A stretch of DNA of 64,000 bases from Sporosalibacterium faouarense (GCF_016765695.1 NZ_JAETGO010000059.1:18252-82251); one strand, 5' to 3'; shown: positions 1 through 9,334, counted from the first letter of the stretch. A program made the numbers and translations. Notes: generated by a model not told the origin, from the sequence alone.

Positions 1-590
1 CCGTATTCATATTCTTCATTATCGTATGCTAGTCCATTAGCTTTTATTGAGTCTAACTCTTTGGTAAAACCTTCATAAGTTGTAAGAGAATACATTGTTC
101 TCTTTGAACAGTTTTCACTACTAAAATATTTCTTTAATTCCTCTTCAGATTTAGCGCTTAAAAATACTTTTCCAGAAGAAGAGCAATTTAGAGGGCTTAT
201 TGGGGTAAGTTTTGAAACTAATGTAAAATTATCATTTGAAGATTTATAAATATTAAGAGAATTTCCTTGATACTCTATATTTAGGTTTACACTCTCTCCA
301 ATCCTCTCTGATAAAGCGTTAATAATTGGCTTTGATATTCCTATTAAAGATAAATTAGATGAAACCTTAGCACCGTATTTTATTAAAATCTTACCAAGTT
401 TATAATTATCTGTATTATATTGTTTTTCAACTATATTCCACTTCTCTAATGTTACAAGAATTCTAAAAGCAGTTGCTTTTGGCATTTGCAAATCATTGGA
501 TATTTTACTCACACCAATTGGTTTATCAGAATTGTATAGATAATCTAATATTTCCCCAGCACGATCTATCATAGTATTGATGTTATTCAT
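1..590 (-). CDS. IclR-family transcriptional regulator (3' end outside window)
   Basis: Read by translating the minus strand from an ATG at 590; the frame stays open to the window edge, so about 196 residues are present and the C-terminus is missing. The N-terminus (MNNINTMIDRAGEILDYL...) gives a winged helix-turn-helix of IclR type, including GVSKISNDLQMPKATAFRIL, followed by the start of the effector-binding domain (ALSERIGESVNLN, ISPLNCSSSGKVFLS). IclR proteins are cytoplasmic DNA-binding regulators of small-molecule metabolism. The gene is divergent from the YjiH-type transporter and aminotransferase at 841-3388, and two matching palindromes lie in the 250-bp gap, so local control of that pair is the natural inference. 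The effector is unknown. Confidence 0.9.
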   Translation of the reverse strand, partial: MNNINTMIDRAGEILDYLYNSDKPIGVSKISNDLQMPKATAFRILVTLEKWNIVEKQYNTDNYKLGKILIKYGAKVSSNLSLIGISKPIINALSERIGESVNLNIEYQGNSLNIYKSSNDNFTLVSKLTPISPLNCSSSGKVFLSAKSEEELKKYFSSENCSKRTMYSLTTYEGFTKELDSIKANGLAYDNEEYEY

Positions 591-740
591 AAAAACACTC
601 CTTACTAAAGTGAATTATTCTATATTTAGGACTTAAAAATCATAAAAATAAGGCTTAAAACGTTTATACAGATATAATTATAACATAATGGATCAACACT
701 TGCTTAAATAATAGACAGTTCTTATTTATAATACACAAAA

Positions 741-757
741 ATGAAATAGCGTTTCAT
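741..757. promoter_or_regulatory. Palindromic operator 1 (likely IclR site)
   Basis: ATGAAATAGCGTTTCAT, a dyad with ATGAAA/TTTCAT arms. It lies directly upstream of the -35 box of the transporter promoter and shares its pattern with the second palindrome 62 bp downstream (centre to centre). Binding by the adjacent IclR protein is inferred from position only. Confidence 0.55.
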
Positions 758-763
758 AAACAC

Positions 764-792
764 TTGTAAAAATTTGTATTCTATTATATTAT
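764..792 (+). promoter_or_regulatory. Sigma-A promoter of the transporter/aminotransferase operon
   Basis: TTGTAA at 764-769, a 17-bp spacer, and TATTAT at 787-792. The predicted transcription start, near 799-800, falls between the promoter and operator 2. The spacing is ideal for sigma-A, and the gene start at 841 has the ribosome-binding site AAAGGGGGAA just upstream. Confidence 0.6.
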
Positions 793-802
793 ATACATAA
801 GA

Positions 803-819
803 ATGAAACAGAGTTTCAA
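803..819. promoter_or_regulatory. Palindromic operator 2 (likely IclR site)
   Basis: ATGAAACAGAGTTTCAA, with GAAAC/GTTTC arms around AGA. It is just downstream of the predicted transcription start of the 841 gene, a position where a bound protein would block transcription. It matches operator 1 in arm sequence and overall length. Confidence 0.55.
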
Positions 820-840
820 AAATATAAAGGGGGAAAGTTT

Positions 841-2220
841 ATGAATGTGAAAGGTAGCACCAAAAAAAGAAATTTTTCTACGGGGGAAATTTTAAAGTTT
901 ATTGTACCATCTTTTATTGGACTATTACTTTTCGTAATTCCATTGCCATGGGGTGGTGAGTCATTAACTATCGGTGTGGGATATATGGCATCTAAGTTCA
1001 GCGATTCATTTGGTGAAATGTTACCAGCATTTATGGTATATGTTGTAATTGTAAGTGCATTAATTACGTTAATTTCTACAATTATTAAACCAAAATTTAT
1101 TTCTGAAAGGAAGTTTTTAAAAGAGCTCCTTATAGTCAGTCCACTGACTCTTGCTATTAGGTTAATATCAGCAGTATTAGCTTATTCAGTTTTGTATTCT
1201 CTGACTTCATTAGGACTAGACAAGGTATCTAACCCTAATACTGGTGGAGTTGTCGTTAATGATTTATTTCCTGTATTAGCTACATGGTTCTTTTTCTCAG
1301 GATTCTTTTTGCCACTATTAATGGAATTTGGATCAATGGATTACTTAGGAACATTAATTAGAAAGTTTATGAGACCTTTATTTAAGGTACCAGGACGTTC
1401 AGCAATAGACGCTATTGCATCTTGGATTGGTTCCGGACCAGTAGGTGTTGTTATCACAGACAAACAATATAAAGAAGGATACTATACGTCAAAGGAAGCC
1501 TCAATCATTTCTGTATGCTTTTCATTAGTTTCATTACCTTTTGCGGTCTTTATAGCCAGTTTTTTAGAGCTATCGGTAAGCTTTATAGCATTTTATGGAG
1601 CTATAAGTATTGCATCATTTATTGCAGCATTAGTTTTACCACGAATTTACCCTTTGAATAAGAAAAATAGTGAATATTTTAAAGGTGTAGATGTTAAAAT
1701 CAACGAGGAAGTGCCACCGGGAAGAGGTATTCATGAGTGGGCTGTTGAACGAGGAATTATTAGAGCAGAACAAGCTCCAAGTTTTTTAGGATTGATTACT
1801 TCTGGATTAAAAACGGTTGTCGACGTGTATTTCAGTTTGATGCCAATAGTTATGCTGTTAGGGACTTTCGCATTAGTTATTGCAGAGTATACATCACTAT
1901 TTAGTTTAATTTCTAAACCATTAGTCCCACTATTTAATTTAATGAGAGTACCTGATGCATCGGTAGCTGCTTCTGCTACATTAGTTGGATTTGCAGATAT
2001 GTTCTTACCATCAATATTTGTTAAAGGCTGTGAATTTGAGATTACAAGATTTATTATTGGAGCACTTTCTTTTACCCAATTAATTTATTTAACAGAAACT
2101 GGTGCTATTATATTGCGTTCCAAGATTCCAGTTAATTTTAAAGACCTATTAATTGTTTTTTTGGAAAGGACTTTAGTCACTTTACCAATCATAGTTATTA
2201 TTGCACATTTAGTTTATTAG
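841..2220 (+). CDS. YjiH-family nucleoside-recognition (Gate) domain membrane transporter
   Basis: A 459-residue polytopic membrane protein with about ten hydrophobic segments. It belongs to the YjiH/nucleoside-recognition Gate-domain family: the N-terminus FIVPSFIGLLLFVIPLPWGG and the repeat-type segments with SWIGSGPVGVVITDKQY (around residues 192-210) and ASATLVGFADMFLPS (around 379-394) are typical. Members are thought to transport a small polar solute, but substrates are mostly unproven. The stop is 13 bp before the aminotransferase at 2234, so the two probably form one operon. The paired aminotransferase hints at an amino acid or peptide-derived substrate (inference). An IclR gene is divergent upstream. 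Confidence 0.85.
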   Translation: MNVKGSTKKRNFSTGEILKFIVPSFIGLLLFVIPLPWGGESLTIGVGYMASKFSDSFGEMLPAFMVYVVIVSALITLISTIIKPKFISERKFLKELLIVSPLTLAIRLISAVLAYSVLYSLTSLGLDKVSNPNTGGVVVNDLFPVLATWFFFSGFFLPLLMEFGSMDYLGTLIRKFMRPLFKVPGRSAIDAIASWIGSGPVGVVITDKQYKEGYYTSKEASIISVCFSLVSLPFAVFIASFLELSVSFIAFYGAISIASFIAALVLPRIYPLNKKNSEYFKGVDVKINEEVPPGRGIHEWAVERGIIRAEQAPSFLGLITSGLKTVVDVYFSLMPIVMLLGTFALVIAEYTSLFSLISKPLVPLFNLMRVPDASVAASATLVGFADMFLPSIFVKGCEFEITRFIIGALSFTQLIYLTETGAIILRSKIPVNFKDLLIVFLERTLVTLPIIVIIAHLVY

Positions 2221-2233
2221 TGAGGGAGTTATT

Positions 2234-3388
2234 ATGAGACATAAATTTATTTCAAAAAGATATTGGAAAGATAAATCGACACCTATGGGTGCAGTAGATG
2301 AATTAGCAAAAAAATATGAAAATGTTATTGACTTAAGTTTAGGTGATCCAGATCAAAATACCGATGAAGGCATAATAAGATTTGCTTTTCAAGAAGCAAT
2401 AAAAGGACACACAAAATATACTGATTTTAGAGGAGATCCTGAGCTTAGAGATGAAATAAAAAAATTCTATAAAGAAGATCACAAAGTTGATATACTAGAT
2501 GAAGAAATTATGGTTTCCACAAGTGCATGCTTAGGTATGTATTTAGTTCTTGAATCAATACTAGACATTGGTGATGAGGTTATAATACATGCTCCATACT
2601 TTACGCCCTATTACCAGCAAATAGAATTAGCCAATGGTGTTCCAGTAGAACTAGAAACCTTAGAAGAAGAAGAGTTTCAAATTAATATAGAAAAGTTAGA
2701 GCAAACTATCAATGAGAGAACAAGGGCAATTATAATAAACTCGCCTAATAATCCAACTGGAGCGGTATTTAGTCTCGATACACTAAATAAAATTGCAGAC
2801 ATAGCAATTAAATATGATTTGCTGATTATAGCAGATGAAATATATGGAGCATATACATTTAAAGATGACTTTATATCTATGATAAGTATGCATAAAATAA
2901 GGGATAGATTAATTATTTTAAATAGTTTTTCAAAGGATTATGTGATGACTGGATGGCGTATTGGAAATATAATTGCTCCCAAAGAAATAATTTCTACATG
3001 TCAATTAGTTAATGAGAATGTTGTATTTACAGCACCTTCAGTTTCACAAAGGGCTGCAATTTACGCACTTCGAAATAGAAAATCTATACAGCCTCCATTA
3101 ATTAAACTATATAAAGAAAGGGTGTTGTATTCCTATAAACGAATAAATAATATATCATGGATGAGTGTACCAGAGCCTAAAGGAACTTTTTATTTATATA
3201 TAAATATTAAAAAAACTGGATTGTCTTCAGAGGAGATAAGTAAAATTATATTAGATAAAGCTAAAGTACTTACAATACCAGGGAATTCATTTGGTACCTG
3301 TGGTGAAGGATATATAAGGATTGCTTGTACTGTAGGTATAAGTGAATTAGAAAAGGCCTTTGATAGAATTGCAAAGATAAAACTTTAG
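2234..3388 (+). CDS. PLP-dependent class I/II aminotransferase
   Basis: A 384-residue fold-type I aminotransferase. Visible landmarks are NSPNNPTGAVF (about 172-182), ADEIYGAY (about 203-210) and the Schiff-base lysine in NSFSKDYVMTGWRIGN (about 233-248); the C-terminal domain has the substrate-carboxylate arginine context GEGYIRIAC. Length and motifs fit aspartate/aromatic aminotransferase-like enzymes that move amino groups between amino acids and 2-oxo acids in the cytoplasm. It follows the YjiH-type transporter with a ribosome-binding site GAGGGAG just upstream. Exact substrate specificity cannot be read from sequence. Confidence 0.9.
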   Translation: MRHKFISKRYWKDKSTPMGAVDELAKKYENVIDLSLGDPDQNTDEGIIRFAFQEAIKGHTKYTDFRGDPELRDEIKKFYKEDHKVDILDEEIMVSTSACLGMYLVLESILDIGDEVIIHAPYFTPYYQQIELANGVPVELETLEEEEFQINIEKLEQTINERTRAIIINSPNNPTGAVFSLDTLNKIADIAIKYDLLIIADEIYGAYTFKDDFISMISMHKIRDRLIILNSFSKDYVMTGWRIGNIIAPKEIISTCQLVNENVVFTAPSVSQRAAIYALRNRKSIQPPLIKLYKERVLYSYKRINNISWMSVPEPKGTFYLYINIKKTGLSSEEISKIILDKAKVLTIPGNSFGTCGEGYIRIACTVGISELEKAFDRIAKIKL

Positions 3389-3413
3389 TTTGTAAGTAAA
3401 ACATGGATAGTAT

Positions 3414-3467
3414 AACATATAAAGACTAAGAGGATGGAAATTTCCATCCTCTTAGTCTTTATATGTT
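3414..3467. terminator. Perfect 27-bp-arm palindrome, probable terminator
   Basis: The arms 3414-3440 and 3441-3467 are perfect reverse complements with no fixed spacer. The outer part is AT-rich and the core is GGATGGAAA/TTTCCATCC. It lies 25 bp after the aminotransferase stop and before the next promoter region, which suits factor-independent termination. The length is unusual for a simple terminator. Confidence 0.7.
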
Positions 3468-3617
3468 TAACTTCATTAGTTCTTGCTTATCCTAAATATG
3501 TAATACCTATTTATCTTTATGATATAATAAAAATGAATTTAAAATGTTAAAAATAGTTGATTTAGTGTTATATTGTCAATAAAAAGACGTAAAAAATGTT
3601 TAGGATAGAGGGTATAT

Positions 3618-5165
3618 ATGGAATACAATTATGTGTATAGTATTATTTGTTTAGCTTCGTCCATACTTGTCCTTTCTCTTAGTTTATTAGGGAGAGTTCA
3701 TTACAAATCTACATCTTATTCAAAGCCTTTTAGCTATTTAATGCTCTTCTCTGGAATTTATACTTTTGGATATGGTTTTGAAATTATAAAGGGAGATCCA
3801 AGTTGGATATTTTTTTGGTTACGAGTTGAATATGTAGGTATATCATTTATAGCGGCCTGTTGGTTGTGGCTTTCTATGGATTTTACAAAAAAAGATAAAT
3901 ATTTAAAGCTTCCTTTTTTTGTTTTAATATTTGGAGTATCTATGTTTTTTCTTATATCAGTATTGACAAATAGTTTGCATCATTTGTTTTATTCTTATAT
4001 CAAAATAATTGACAGTGGGTATTTCAAATTAGCTGACTTAGGTAAGGGACCTCTGTATATAGCCCATTCTGTGTGGTTATTTATATGTTTTATTATAAGT
4101 TCAATAATGTATATTTTATATTATCTTAGATCAACTACAATATTAAAAAAACAAGCGGCTATAATGGTTATTATATCAATCGAGATTATTATTAGCTCAG
4201 TATTTGACTTATCAGGATTTGCGCCTTGGGGAGTTAGTGTTGATATAGGGCCAATGATCATTACAGCTAATGGATGTATTTGTGCTTACATTATATTTAA
4301 AGCTGGAATTCTTAATATTTCGCCAATTGCAAGGGAGAAAGTATTTGAAAGTATGAGAGAGGGAGTAATTGTAACAGATTTAAATGGTGTGATTGCTGAT
4401 TTTAATCCTGCTGCTCAATATTTCTTACCAAAATTATCTAAGAAATGGATTGGAGAAAGACTGCTAAATATTGTACCACAATTCGAAAAGTATACTGATG
4501 ATTATGGACCCTTAGAGATAGAACCATTTGTTTTAGAAGACAAGAATGAAATCGAGTACTATGAGATAAGACAAGTTCCCGTTATGGTTAATACAGATAA
4601 GAGAATAGGAACAGCATGGTATATGAAGCAGATAACAGGACAATATAAGTTAGTGGAAAGATTAAAAGAATATGCTGAAATAGATGAATTGACAGGAATT
4701 TTTAATAGAAGAAAATGGACTGAAATGGCCGAAAATGAGATGAAAAGGGCAAATAGATATAAGAAAACATTTTCAATAATGCTGATAGATATAGACTATT
4801 TTAAAAGAGTTAATGATACAATGGGTCATGAAATAGGAGATAAAGTTTTGGCTAATATCACCAATACTATCTCAAATGTACTTAGATCATCTGATATATT
4901 TGGCAGGTTAGGAGGAGAAGAGTTTGCAATAATATTTCCTGAAACAAATAAGGAAGAAGTGTCTAAGATATCTGAACGTTTATTAGAAGAAATATCTAAT
5001 AATATAATGGTCTTTGAGGCTAAGAAATTTACTGTTACAATTAGTGCTGGAGTTTCAGTATGTGAAAATGGCTCAAATATATCTTTGGAAGAACTGTTGA
5101 GGAAGGCTGACGAGGGATTATATAAAGCGAAAAACAATGGTAGAAATAGAGTATGTTTTACTTAG
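3618..5165 (+). CDS. Membrane 7TM/PAS/GGDEF diguanylate cyclase
   Basis: A 515-residue protein in three parts. Residues 1 to about 225 form seven hydrophobic segments resembling the N-terminal 7TM region of histidine kinases. Residues about 235-345 are a PAS-like sensor (ESMREGVIVTDLNGVIADFNPAA). From about 355 there is a GGDEF domain (ELTGIFNRRKW, IDIDYFKRVNDTMGH). The active-site loop is GGEEF at 432-436, an accepted functional variant, so c-di-GMP synthesis from GTP at the membrane is likely. No EAL domain is fused. It appears monocistronic, with a CBS protein 186 bp downstream. Confidence 0.9.
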   Translation: MEYNYVYSIICLASSILVLSLSLLGRVHYKSTSYSKPFSYLMLFSGIYTFGYGFEIIKGDPSWIFFWLRVEYVGISFIAACWLWLSMDFTKKDKYLKLPFFVLIFGVSMFFLISVLTNSLHHLFYSYIKIIDSGYFKLADLGKGPLYIAHSVWLFICFIISSIMYILYYLRSTTILKKQAAIMVIISIEIIISSVFDLSGFAPWGVSVDIGPMIITANGCICAYIIFKAGILNISPIAREKVFESMREGVIVTDLNGVIADFNPAAQYFLPKLSKKWIGERLLNIVPQFEKYTDDYGPLEIEPFVLEDKNEIEYYEIRQVPVMVNTDKRIGTAWYMKQITGQYKLVERLKEYAEIDELTGIFNRRKWTEMAENEMKRANRYKKTFSIMLIDIDYFKRVNDTMGHEIGDKVLANITNTISNVLRSSDIFGRLGGEEFAIIFPETNKEEVSKISERLLEEISNNIMVFEAKKFTVTISAGVSVCENGSNISLEELLRKADEGLYKAKNNGRNRVCFT

Positions 5166-5350
5166 ATGTATTTCTAAAATTTTATTAAAATTTAGATAAT
5201 ATTTAGAATAGTTCATAAAAGGGTATAGAATAAATACAGGATTTGTTATAAAATGTTTAGAAAGATAATAACTTACTATACTAATATAAGAAGTAGAATC
5301 TACTATTACATATACAATATTATACTTATTATTACAAAGGAGAATATTAG

Positions 5351-6067
5351 ATGAATAGAGTCGATGAGTTTATTCAGACATATAATGACTTGGATAGAGA
5401 GATGAAAAAATCACTAAAATTAGATAATCATATATCTCATATGAAAACTTTAGATATTCTTTCTAAAAGAAGTGATTTAATATCTAGAAACATAGATGTT
5501 TTGAAACAATATGCCAGATTAAGAAATTGTATAGTACACAATACAGTTTCGGGAGTAGAAGAACCAATAGCTGTTCCTTTGCAAGAGGTTGTTGAGAGGT
5601 ATAAAAGCATTTTAAATAGATTCAGAAACCCTTTAACTGTATATGATATATGTACACATAGGTCAAAAATGCTAGTGGCATCTCCAAATAGCTTAGCAAT
5701 AGATGTAATGAAATCAATGGGCAAATTACTTATTTCAAGAGTTCCAATTATAGAAAATGAAAATGTCATTGGGGTATTTAATGGTAATGTATTAATAAAT
5801 TATTTAGCAAATACAGAAAAATGTCTAGTTTCTAATAAGACTCTTATGAAAGAGTTGGGTGAATTTACAAACTTAGAGCATAATAGAAAAGAGCAATTTG
5901 CTTTCATAGAAAAGAGTCTAAACATATATGATGCACAGAAGTATTTTAAGGAAAAGAATAAGAATGATCATAAGCTAGTAACATTGTTTATAACTTCCAA
6001 TGGTTCTAGGCACGGTAGACTTCTAGGGTTGCTAACAGAATGGGATTTGTATAACAAGATAGATTAA
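5351..6067 (+). CDS. CBS-domain protein of unknown role
   Basis: A 238-residue soluble protein. Residues 1 to about 95 are helical and unlike a known enzyme (MNRVDEFIQTYNDLDREMKK, RLRNCIVHNTV, reminiscent of HEPN-like or DUF4145 helices). Residues about 96-238 look like a CBS pair: VYDICTHRSKMLVASPNSLAIDVMKSM with SRVPIIENENVIGVF, and a second half ending RLLGLLTEWDLYNKID. CBS pairs bind adenosine nucleotides and act as regulatory modules. The ribosome-binding site is AAAGGAG. It ends at a terminator at 6093. No partner gene is obvious. Confidence 0.75.
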   Translation: MNRVDEFIQTYNDLDREMKKSLKLDNHISHMKTLDILSKRSDLISRNIDVLKQYARLRNCIVHNTVSGVEEPIAVPLQEVVERYKSILNRFRNPLTVYDICTHRSKMLVASPNSLAIDVMKSMGKLLISRVPIIENENVIGVFNGNVLINYLANTEKCLVSNKTLMKELGEFTNLEHNRKEQFAFIEKSLNIYDAQKYFKEKNKNDHKLVTLFITSNGSRHGRLLGLLTEWDLYNKID

Positions 6068-6092
6068 TTAAATAAGGATATTAGTAGTAAAT

Positions 6093-6133
6093 GGCTATTG
6101 TTAAAGACAGTTTCAATAATAGCTAATTTTTTT
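6093..6133 (+). terminator. Rho-independent terminator after the CBS gene
   Basis: Arms GCTATTGTT (6094-6102) and AATAATAGC (6115-6123) pair over nine positions, one of them G-T, followed by a run of seven T. It separates the CBS gene from the chemoreceptor promoter. Confidence 0.65.
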
Positions 6134-6200
6134 GAGTAAAATGAGTTTAAGAGGATGGCATTCTAAAAAAAGACACCGCTTTTTAACACAAAACTACTGA

Positions 6201-6251
6201 TTGACTTAAAAATAATTATCAGCTATAATTTTGATAATGATAACTATTATC
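6201..6251 (+). promoter_or_regulatory. Sigma-A promoter with overlapping Fur-type box
   Basis: TTGACT at 6201-6206, a 17-bp spacer and TATAAT at 6224-6229 form a near-perfect sigma-A promoter. GATAATGATAACTATTATC at 6233-6251 matches 17 of 19 positions of the classical Fur box (GATAATGATAATCATTATC) and covers the predicted transcription start. A bound Fur-family repressor would therefore block transcription. The chemoreceptor start codon is 37 bp downstream. Confidence 0.75.
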
Positions 6252-6287
6252 GACATACACATAGATACTAATAGGGAGGGGAAGCAT

Positions 6288-7961
6288 TTGAAAAGACTGA
6301 ATATTCATAGTATAAGATTTAAAATCATTTTTTTAATGATGATAAGCTCATTAATTTCTATTTTACTAGTAGGAGGATTTAATGTATATCAAAGTAAAAG
6401 CATAATAGAGGATTATTCTAGAGAAAACCTTGAGTTACTGGTAAAATCCTATGCTAATAAAATAGATGGGTTAAGCGGAGCTTCATCACAAGAAAGTATT
6501 AATGAGCAGATAGCACAAGAGAGAATATATGGCTCAGGATATCTTAGTCTAATAGACGATAAATACAATATTATGGTACACCCTGATTTCACTGAGAAGA
6601 GCAATTTAAGGGAGTATTATAATGATGAAGAATTTGATATATTGTTTAATAATATACAAGACAGGCAAAGTGATACCATAGAATATACATACAAAGGTTC
6701 TAAAATGATAACTAGCTATTACATACTTGATAGTGGATATATATTAATGGGAAATGTATTGGAAAAAGAAATATTTCAAGAATTAAATAATAATACAGAA
6801 TCAGGAATAATTGTAATTATTATTGGACTAACTCTTTCATTAATTTTAGCAATTATTTTTGGTCATCGATTGTACAAGCCTTTACAATTATTGACCAATT
6901 ATCTTGATATGACATCTCGATTTGATTTAACTAATAAAACTGATAAAAGAACAGAGAAATTATTAAAGAGAAAAGATGAGGTAGGCATTATGATTAGAGC
7001 CCTATCAAATATGAGGCAAAAGCTAGCAGGAATAGCTAAAGATATTAAGTTAGATTCTAGTAACCTCAATAACTATGCAGGAAAAGTAAATGACATAATG
7101 AATGAGACTACCTTGGGAATAGAGAATATAGTTGAAGTATCTAGTGATCTAGCTAATGGAGCTTCAGAGTTAGCTAGTATAACTGAAAAAGGGGTTAAAC
7201 ATCTAGATGACTTGGGAGAAAATGTGGATACAGCAGTAACTAATTCTAATGAAATTAATGTTCATGTTGACAAAATAACTAATAGTAGCAAACAAGGCTT
7301 AAAGGATGTAAATATACTACATAAATCTGTTAAAAATACATTGATGAGCTCAGAAAAGGTTATAGATAAAGTGGCTTTACTTGAAGAAAAATCAGATGGT
7401 ATTAGAGAAATCATAAGTACTATATCTAGTATTGCAGAACAAACAAATCTATTAGCGCTAAATGCGAGCATTGAAGCAGCTAGGGCCGGGGAAGATGGAA
7501 AAGGGTTTGCTGTAGTTGCAGATGAGATAAGAAAGCTAGCAGAAGATGTTTCACTTAATGCAAGTGAGATAAATAATACAGTGCAGGAGATTAATAGAGA
7601 AATAAAAGAAACAAAAGAATCAGTAAAAGATGCTAATGTCATGGCAAATGAAACGAAGAAAGCAACGGCAAATACAGAGAGTCAATTTAAAAATATCGAA
7701 AGTATCATAGTAGATATAGTTGTTAAAATTAAAGGATTATCAAAGAATATTGAAGATATTCATAAGAATAAAAATGTAGTATTATCATCTATGGAAGAAG
7801 TGTCAGCTATATCACAAGAATCAGCAGCATCAACACAAGAAGTTTCTGCAGCACTTACACAACAGTTCAGTCACATCGAACAAATTAACAACTCAACTAA
7901 TGAACTAAATGAATTAACTGAAGGGTTGAGAAAGTTGATTGGTACATTTAAATTAGAATAA
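6288..7961 (+). CDS. Methyl-accepting chemotaxis protein with extracytoplasmic Cache sensor
   Basis: A transmembrane chemoreceptor of 557 residues from TTG 6288, chosen because GGGAGGGG lies 6 bp upstream and because an upstream in-frame TTG at 6231 lies before the predicted transcription start. A hydrophobic segment follows [10 protein letters not shown]; then comes a periplasmic-side single-Cache-like region ([30 protein letters not shown]), a second membrane helix ([19 protein letters not shown]), a HAMP region and a long coiled coil. The signalling hairpin is clear: [19 protein letters not shown], then [16 protein letters not shown]. It relays ligand signals to CheA/CheW. The Fur-type box suggests expression in iron limitation, perhaps for an iron-related ligand (inference). 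Confidence 0.93.
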   Translation: MKRLNIHSIRFKIIFLMMISSLISILLVGGFNVYQSKSIIEDYSRENLELLVKSYANKIDGLSGASSQESINEQIAQERIYGSGYLSLIDDKYNIMVHPDFTEKSNLREYYNDEEFDILFNNIQDRQSDTIEYTYKGSKMITSYYILDSGYILMGNVLEKEIFQELNNNTESGIIVIIIGLTLSLILAIIFGHRLYKPLQLLTNYLDMTSRFDLTNKTDKRTEKLLKRKDEVGIMIRALSNMRQKLAGIAKDIKLDSSNLNNYAGKVNDIMNETTLGIENIVEVSSDLANGASELASITEKGVKHLDDLGENVDTAVTNSNEINVHVDKITNSSKQGLKDVNILHKSVKNTLMSSEKVIDKVALLEEKSDGIREIISTISSIAEQTNLLALNASIEAARAGEDGKGFAVVADEIRKLAEDVSLNASEINNTVQEINREIKETKESVKDANVMANETKKATANTESQFKNIESIIVDIVVKIKGLSKNIEDIHKNKNVVLSSMEEVSAISQESAASTQEVSAALTQQFSHIEQINNSTNELNELTEGLRKLIGTFKLE

Positions 7962-8061
7962 ATTAAAAATGATTGACTAATTAGAGATTTTTAGATAAAG
8001 GACTGATATAGCCATGGAGAAATGGACCTTTGATAATTTCAGACCAACTCAAGGAGAAAAA

Positions 8062-8832
8062 TTGTGGACAGAGAGAAAGAAGATGAACACATTTTATCGT
8101 GAATACATACCGTGTGAAGAGTTACAAGAATACGTAGTATGTTATTGGGTATCTAAGACTATAAATATATCTGGTGAATCAATTTCAAGTAGAGTTATTC
8201 CTGATGGTTGTATGGATATGGTTTTTAATATGAAAGAAATTAGAGAAGGGAAATCTGGAGTAATCTCTGGAATAATGACTAGGGCTAGTGAAGAAGAGAA
8301 TAAAGAGATTAATGAATTTATTGGAGTGAGGTTTTGGCCAGGAGGTATAATTCCTTTTATTAAAAGCTCAGCCGGTGATTTCACTAATCAATTAGTTTCT
8401 TTAGATAATATTTTAGGTATAATGTCTTTAGAATTAAATGAAAAGCTTCACCTTGCATCATCAGTCATAGAAAGACTTACAATTGTTGAGCAAGAGCTAA
8501 AGGAAATACTACTGAAAGCTAAAACAAGGGATGTAATAATAATTAAGGCCATAAACTCTATTTATAAAAAAAGGGGAGTTCAATCAGTAAAGGAATTATC
8601 AAAAGAATTAAATATAAGTCAAAGGCAGCTATCTAGAAAATTTAATGACTGGATAGGGATAAGTCCTAAAAAATTTCTTAATATAATAAAGTTTCAGCAT
8701 GTTGTTTTGACATTTAATAATAATGAAGATGTTGATATACAAAGGCTAATATTAGAAGCTGGATATTATGATCAAGCTCATTTTATAAAAGAGTTTAAAG
8801 CTTTCTATGGAAAAACACCTGGCCGGTTATAA
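8062..8832 (+). CDS. AraC-family transcriptional regulator
   Basis: About 256 residues from TTG 8062, which has AAGGAG 5 bp upstream; ATG 8014 (weaker AAAGGA 11 bp upstream) and ATG 8083 are alternatives. The N-terminal part (FYREYIPCEELQEYVVCYW, SRVIPDGCMDMVFNM) matches the DUF6597-type ligand domain common in Firmicute AraC proteins. The C-terminal AraC HTH pair is clear: VKELSKELNISQRQLSRKF and IQRLILEAGYYDQAHFIKEF, then KAFYGKTPGRL. It is a cytoplasmic DNA-binding regulator; the VOC gene 90 bp downstream is a possible target. Confidence 0.88.
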   Translation: MWTERKKMNTFYREYIPCEELQEYVVCYWVSKTINISGESISSRVIPDGCMDMVFNMKEIREGKSGVISGIMTRASEEENKEINEFIGVRFWPGGIIPFIKSSAGDFTNQLVSLDNILGIMSLELNEKLHLASSVIERLTIVEQELKEILLKAKTRDVIIIKAINSIYKKRGVQSVKELSKELNISQRQLSRKFNDWIGISPKKFLNIIKFQHVVLTFNNNEDVDIQRLILEAGYYDQAHFIKEFKAFYGKTPGRL

Positions 8833-8922
8833 AATGAAAATGTCTACTTTTTACAATACAAAATTCATCCTTATTGATAAAATGAAATTGATAAATAAAG
8901 ATATAATTAAGGAGGATGAAGA

Positions 8923-9294
8923 ATGAAATTAACCCATAGCTGTATTATAACTGAAGATGTTAAAAAGCTAAGTGAGTTTTATGAGAACGTATTGCAAATT
9001 GAAGCTCAACTTTATGGGGAAGATTATGCAGAGTTTGAAGTAGGAAATGCTAAACTAGCGATTTTTGATTTAAAGTCACATGAGAGTTCGGCCCCGAATT
9101 CAGCTAAACCTGCTTTAAACAAAAGTATGATACTTGAGTTCCATGTTGAGGACGTAGATATTGAGTATGCAAGACTAAATAAGATGGAGATAAATTGGGT
9201 GAAATCTCCGACTACTCAATCGTGGGGAAATAAGTCTATGTATTTTCGAGATTTAGATGGAAATATGATTAGTTTTTATTCTGATGCAGAATAA
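8923..9294 (+). CDS. VOC (glyoxalase/dioxygenase-fold) family protein
   Basis: A 123-residue single-domain protein with paired beta-alpha-beta-beta-beta units of the vicinal-oxygen-chelate fold: MKLTHSCIITEDVKKLSEFY at the start and SMYFRDLDGNMISFYSD at the end. The metal-ligand pattern is partly visible (H5, E78 in MILEFHVEDVD, and D112/N114 near the C-terminus), but I cannot assign a substrate; relatives include glyoxalase, fosfomycin-resistance and bleomycin-binding proteins. The ribosome-binding site is AAGGAGGATG. It follows the AraC gene and ends before a strong terminator. Confidence 0.85.
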   Translation: MKLTHSCIITEDVKKLSEFYENVLQIEAQLYGEDYAEFEVGNAKLAIFDLKSHESSAPNSAKPALNKSMILEFHVEDVDIEYARLNKMEINWVKSPTTQSWGNKSMYFRDLDGNMISFYSDAE

Positions 9295-9334
9295 AATAGA
9301 AAAGTTATAATAAGGGAGTCTGTTTGTTTGAAAG

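Noticed and set aside
3414..3467. Insertion-sequence end or attachment site
   Set aside because: No transposase, target duplication or second copy of the palindrome was found in the window; a terminator explains its position.
6231..6287. Upstream extension of the chemoreceptor from TTG 6231
   Set aside because: It lies at the predicted transcription start, right after the -10 box and inside the Fur-type site; TTG 6288 has GGGAGGGG at proper spacing.
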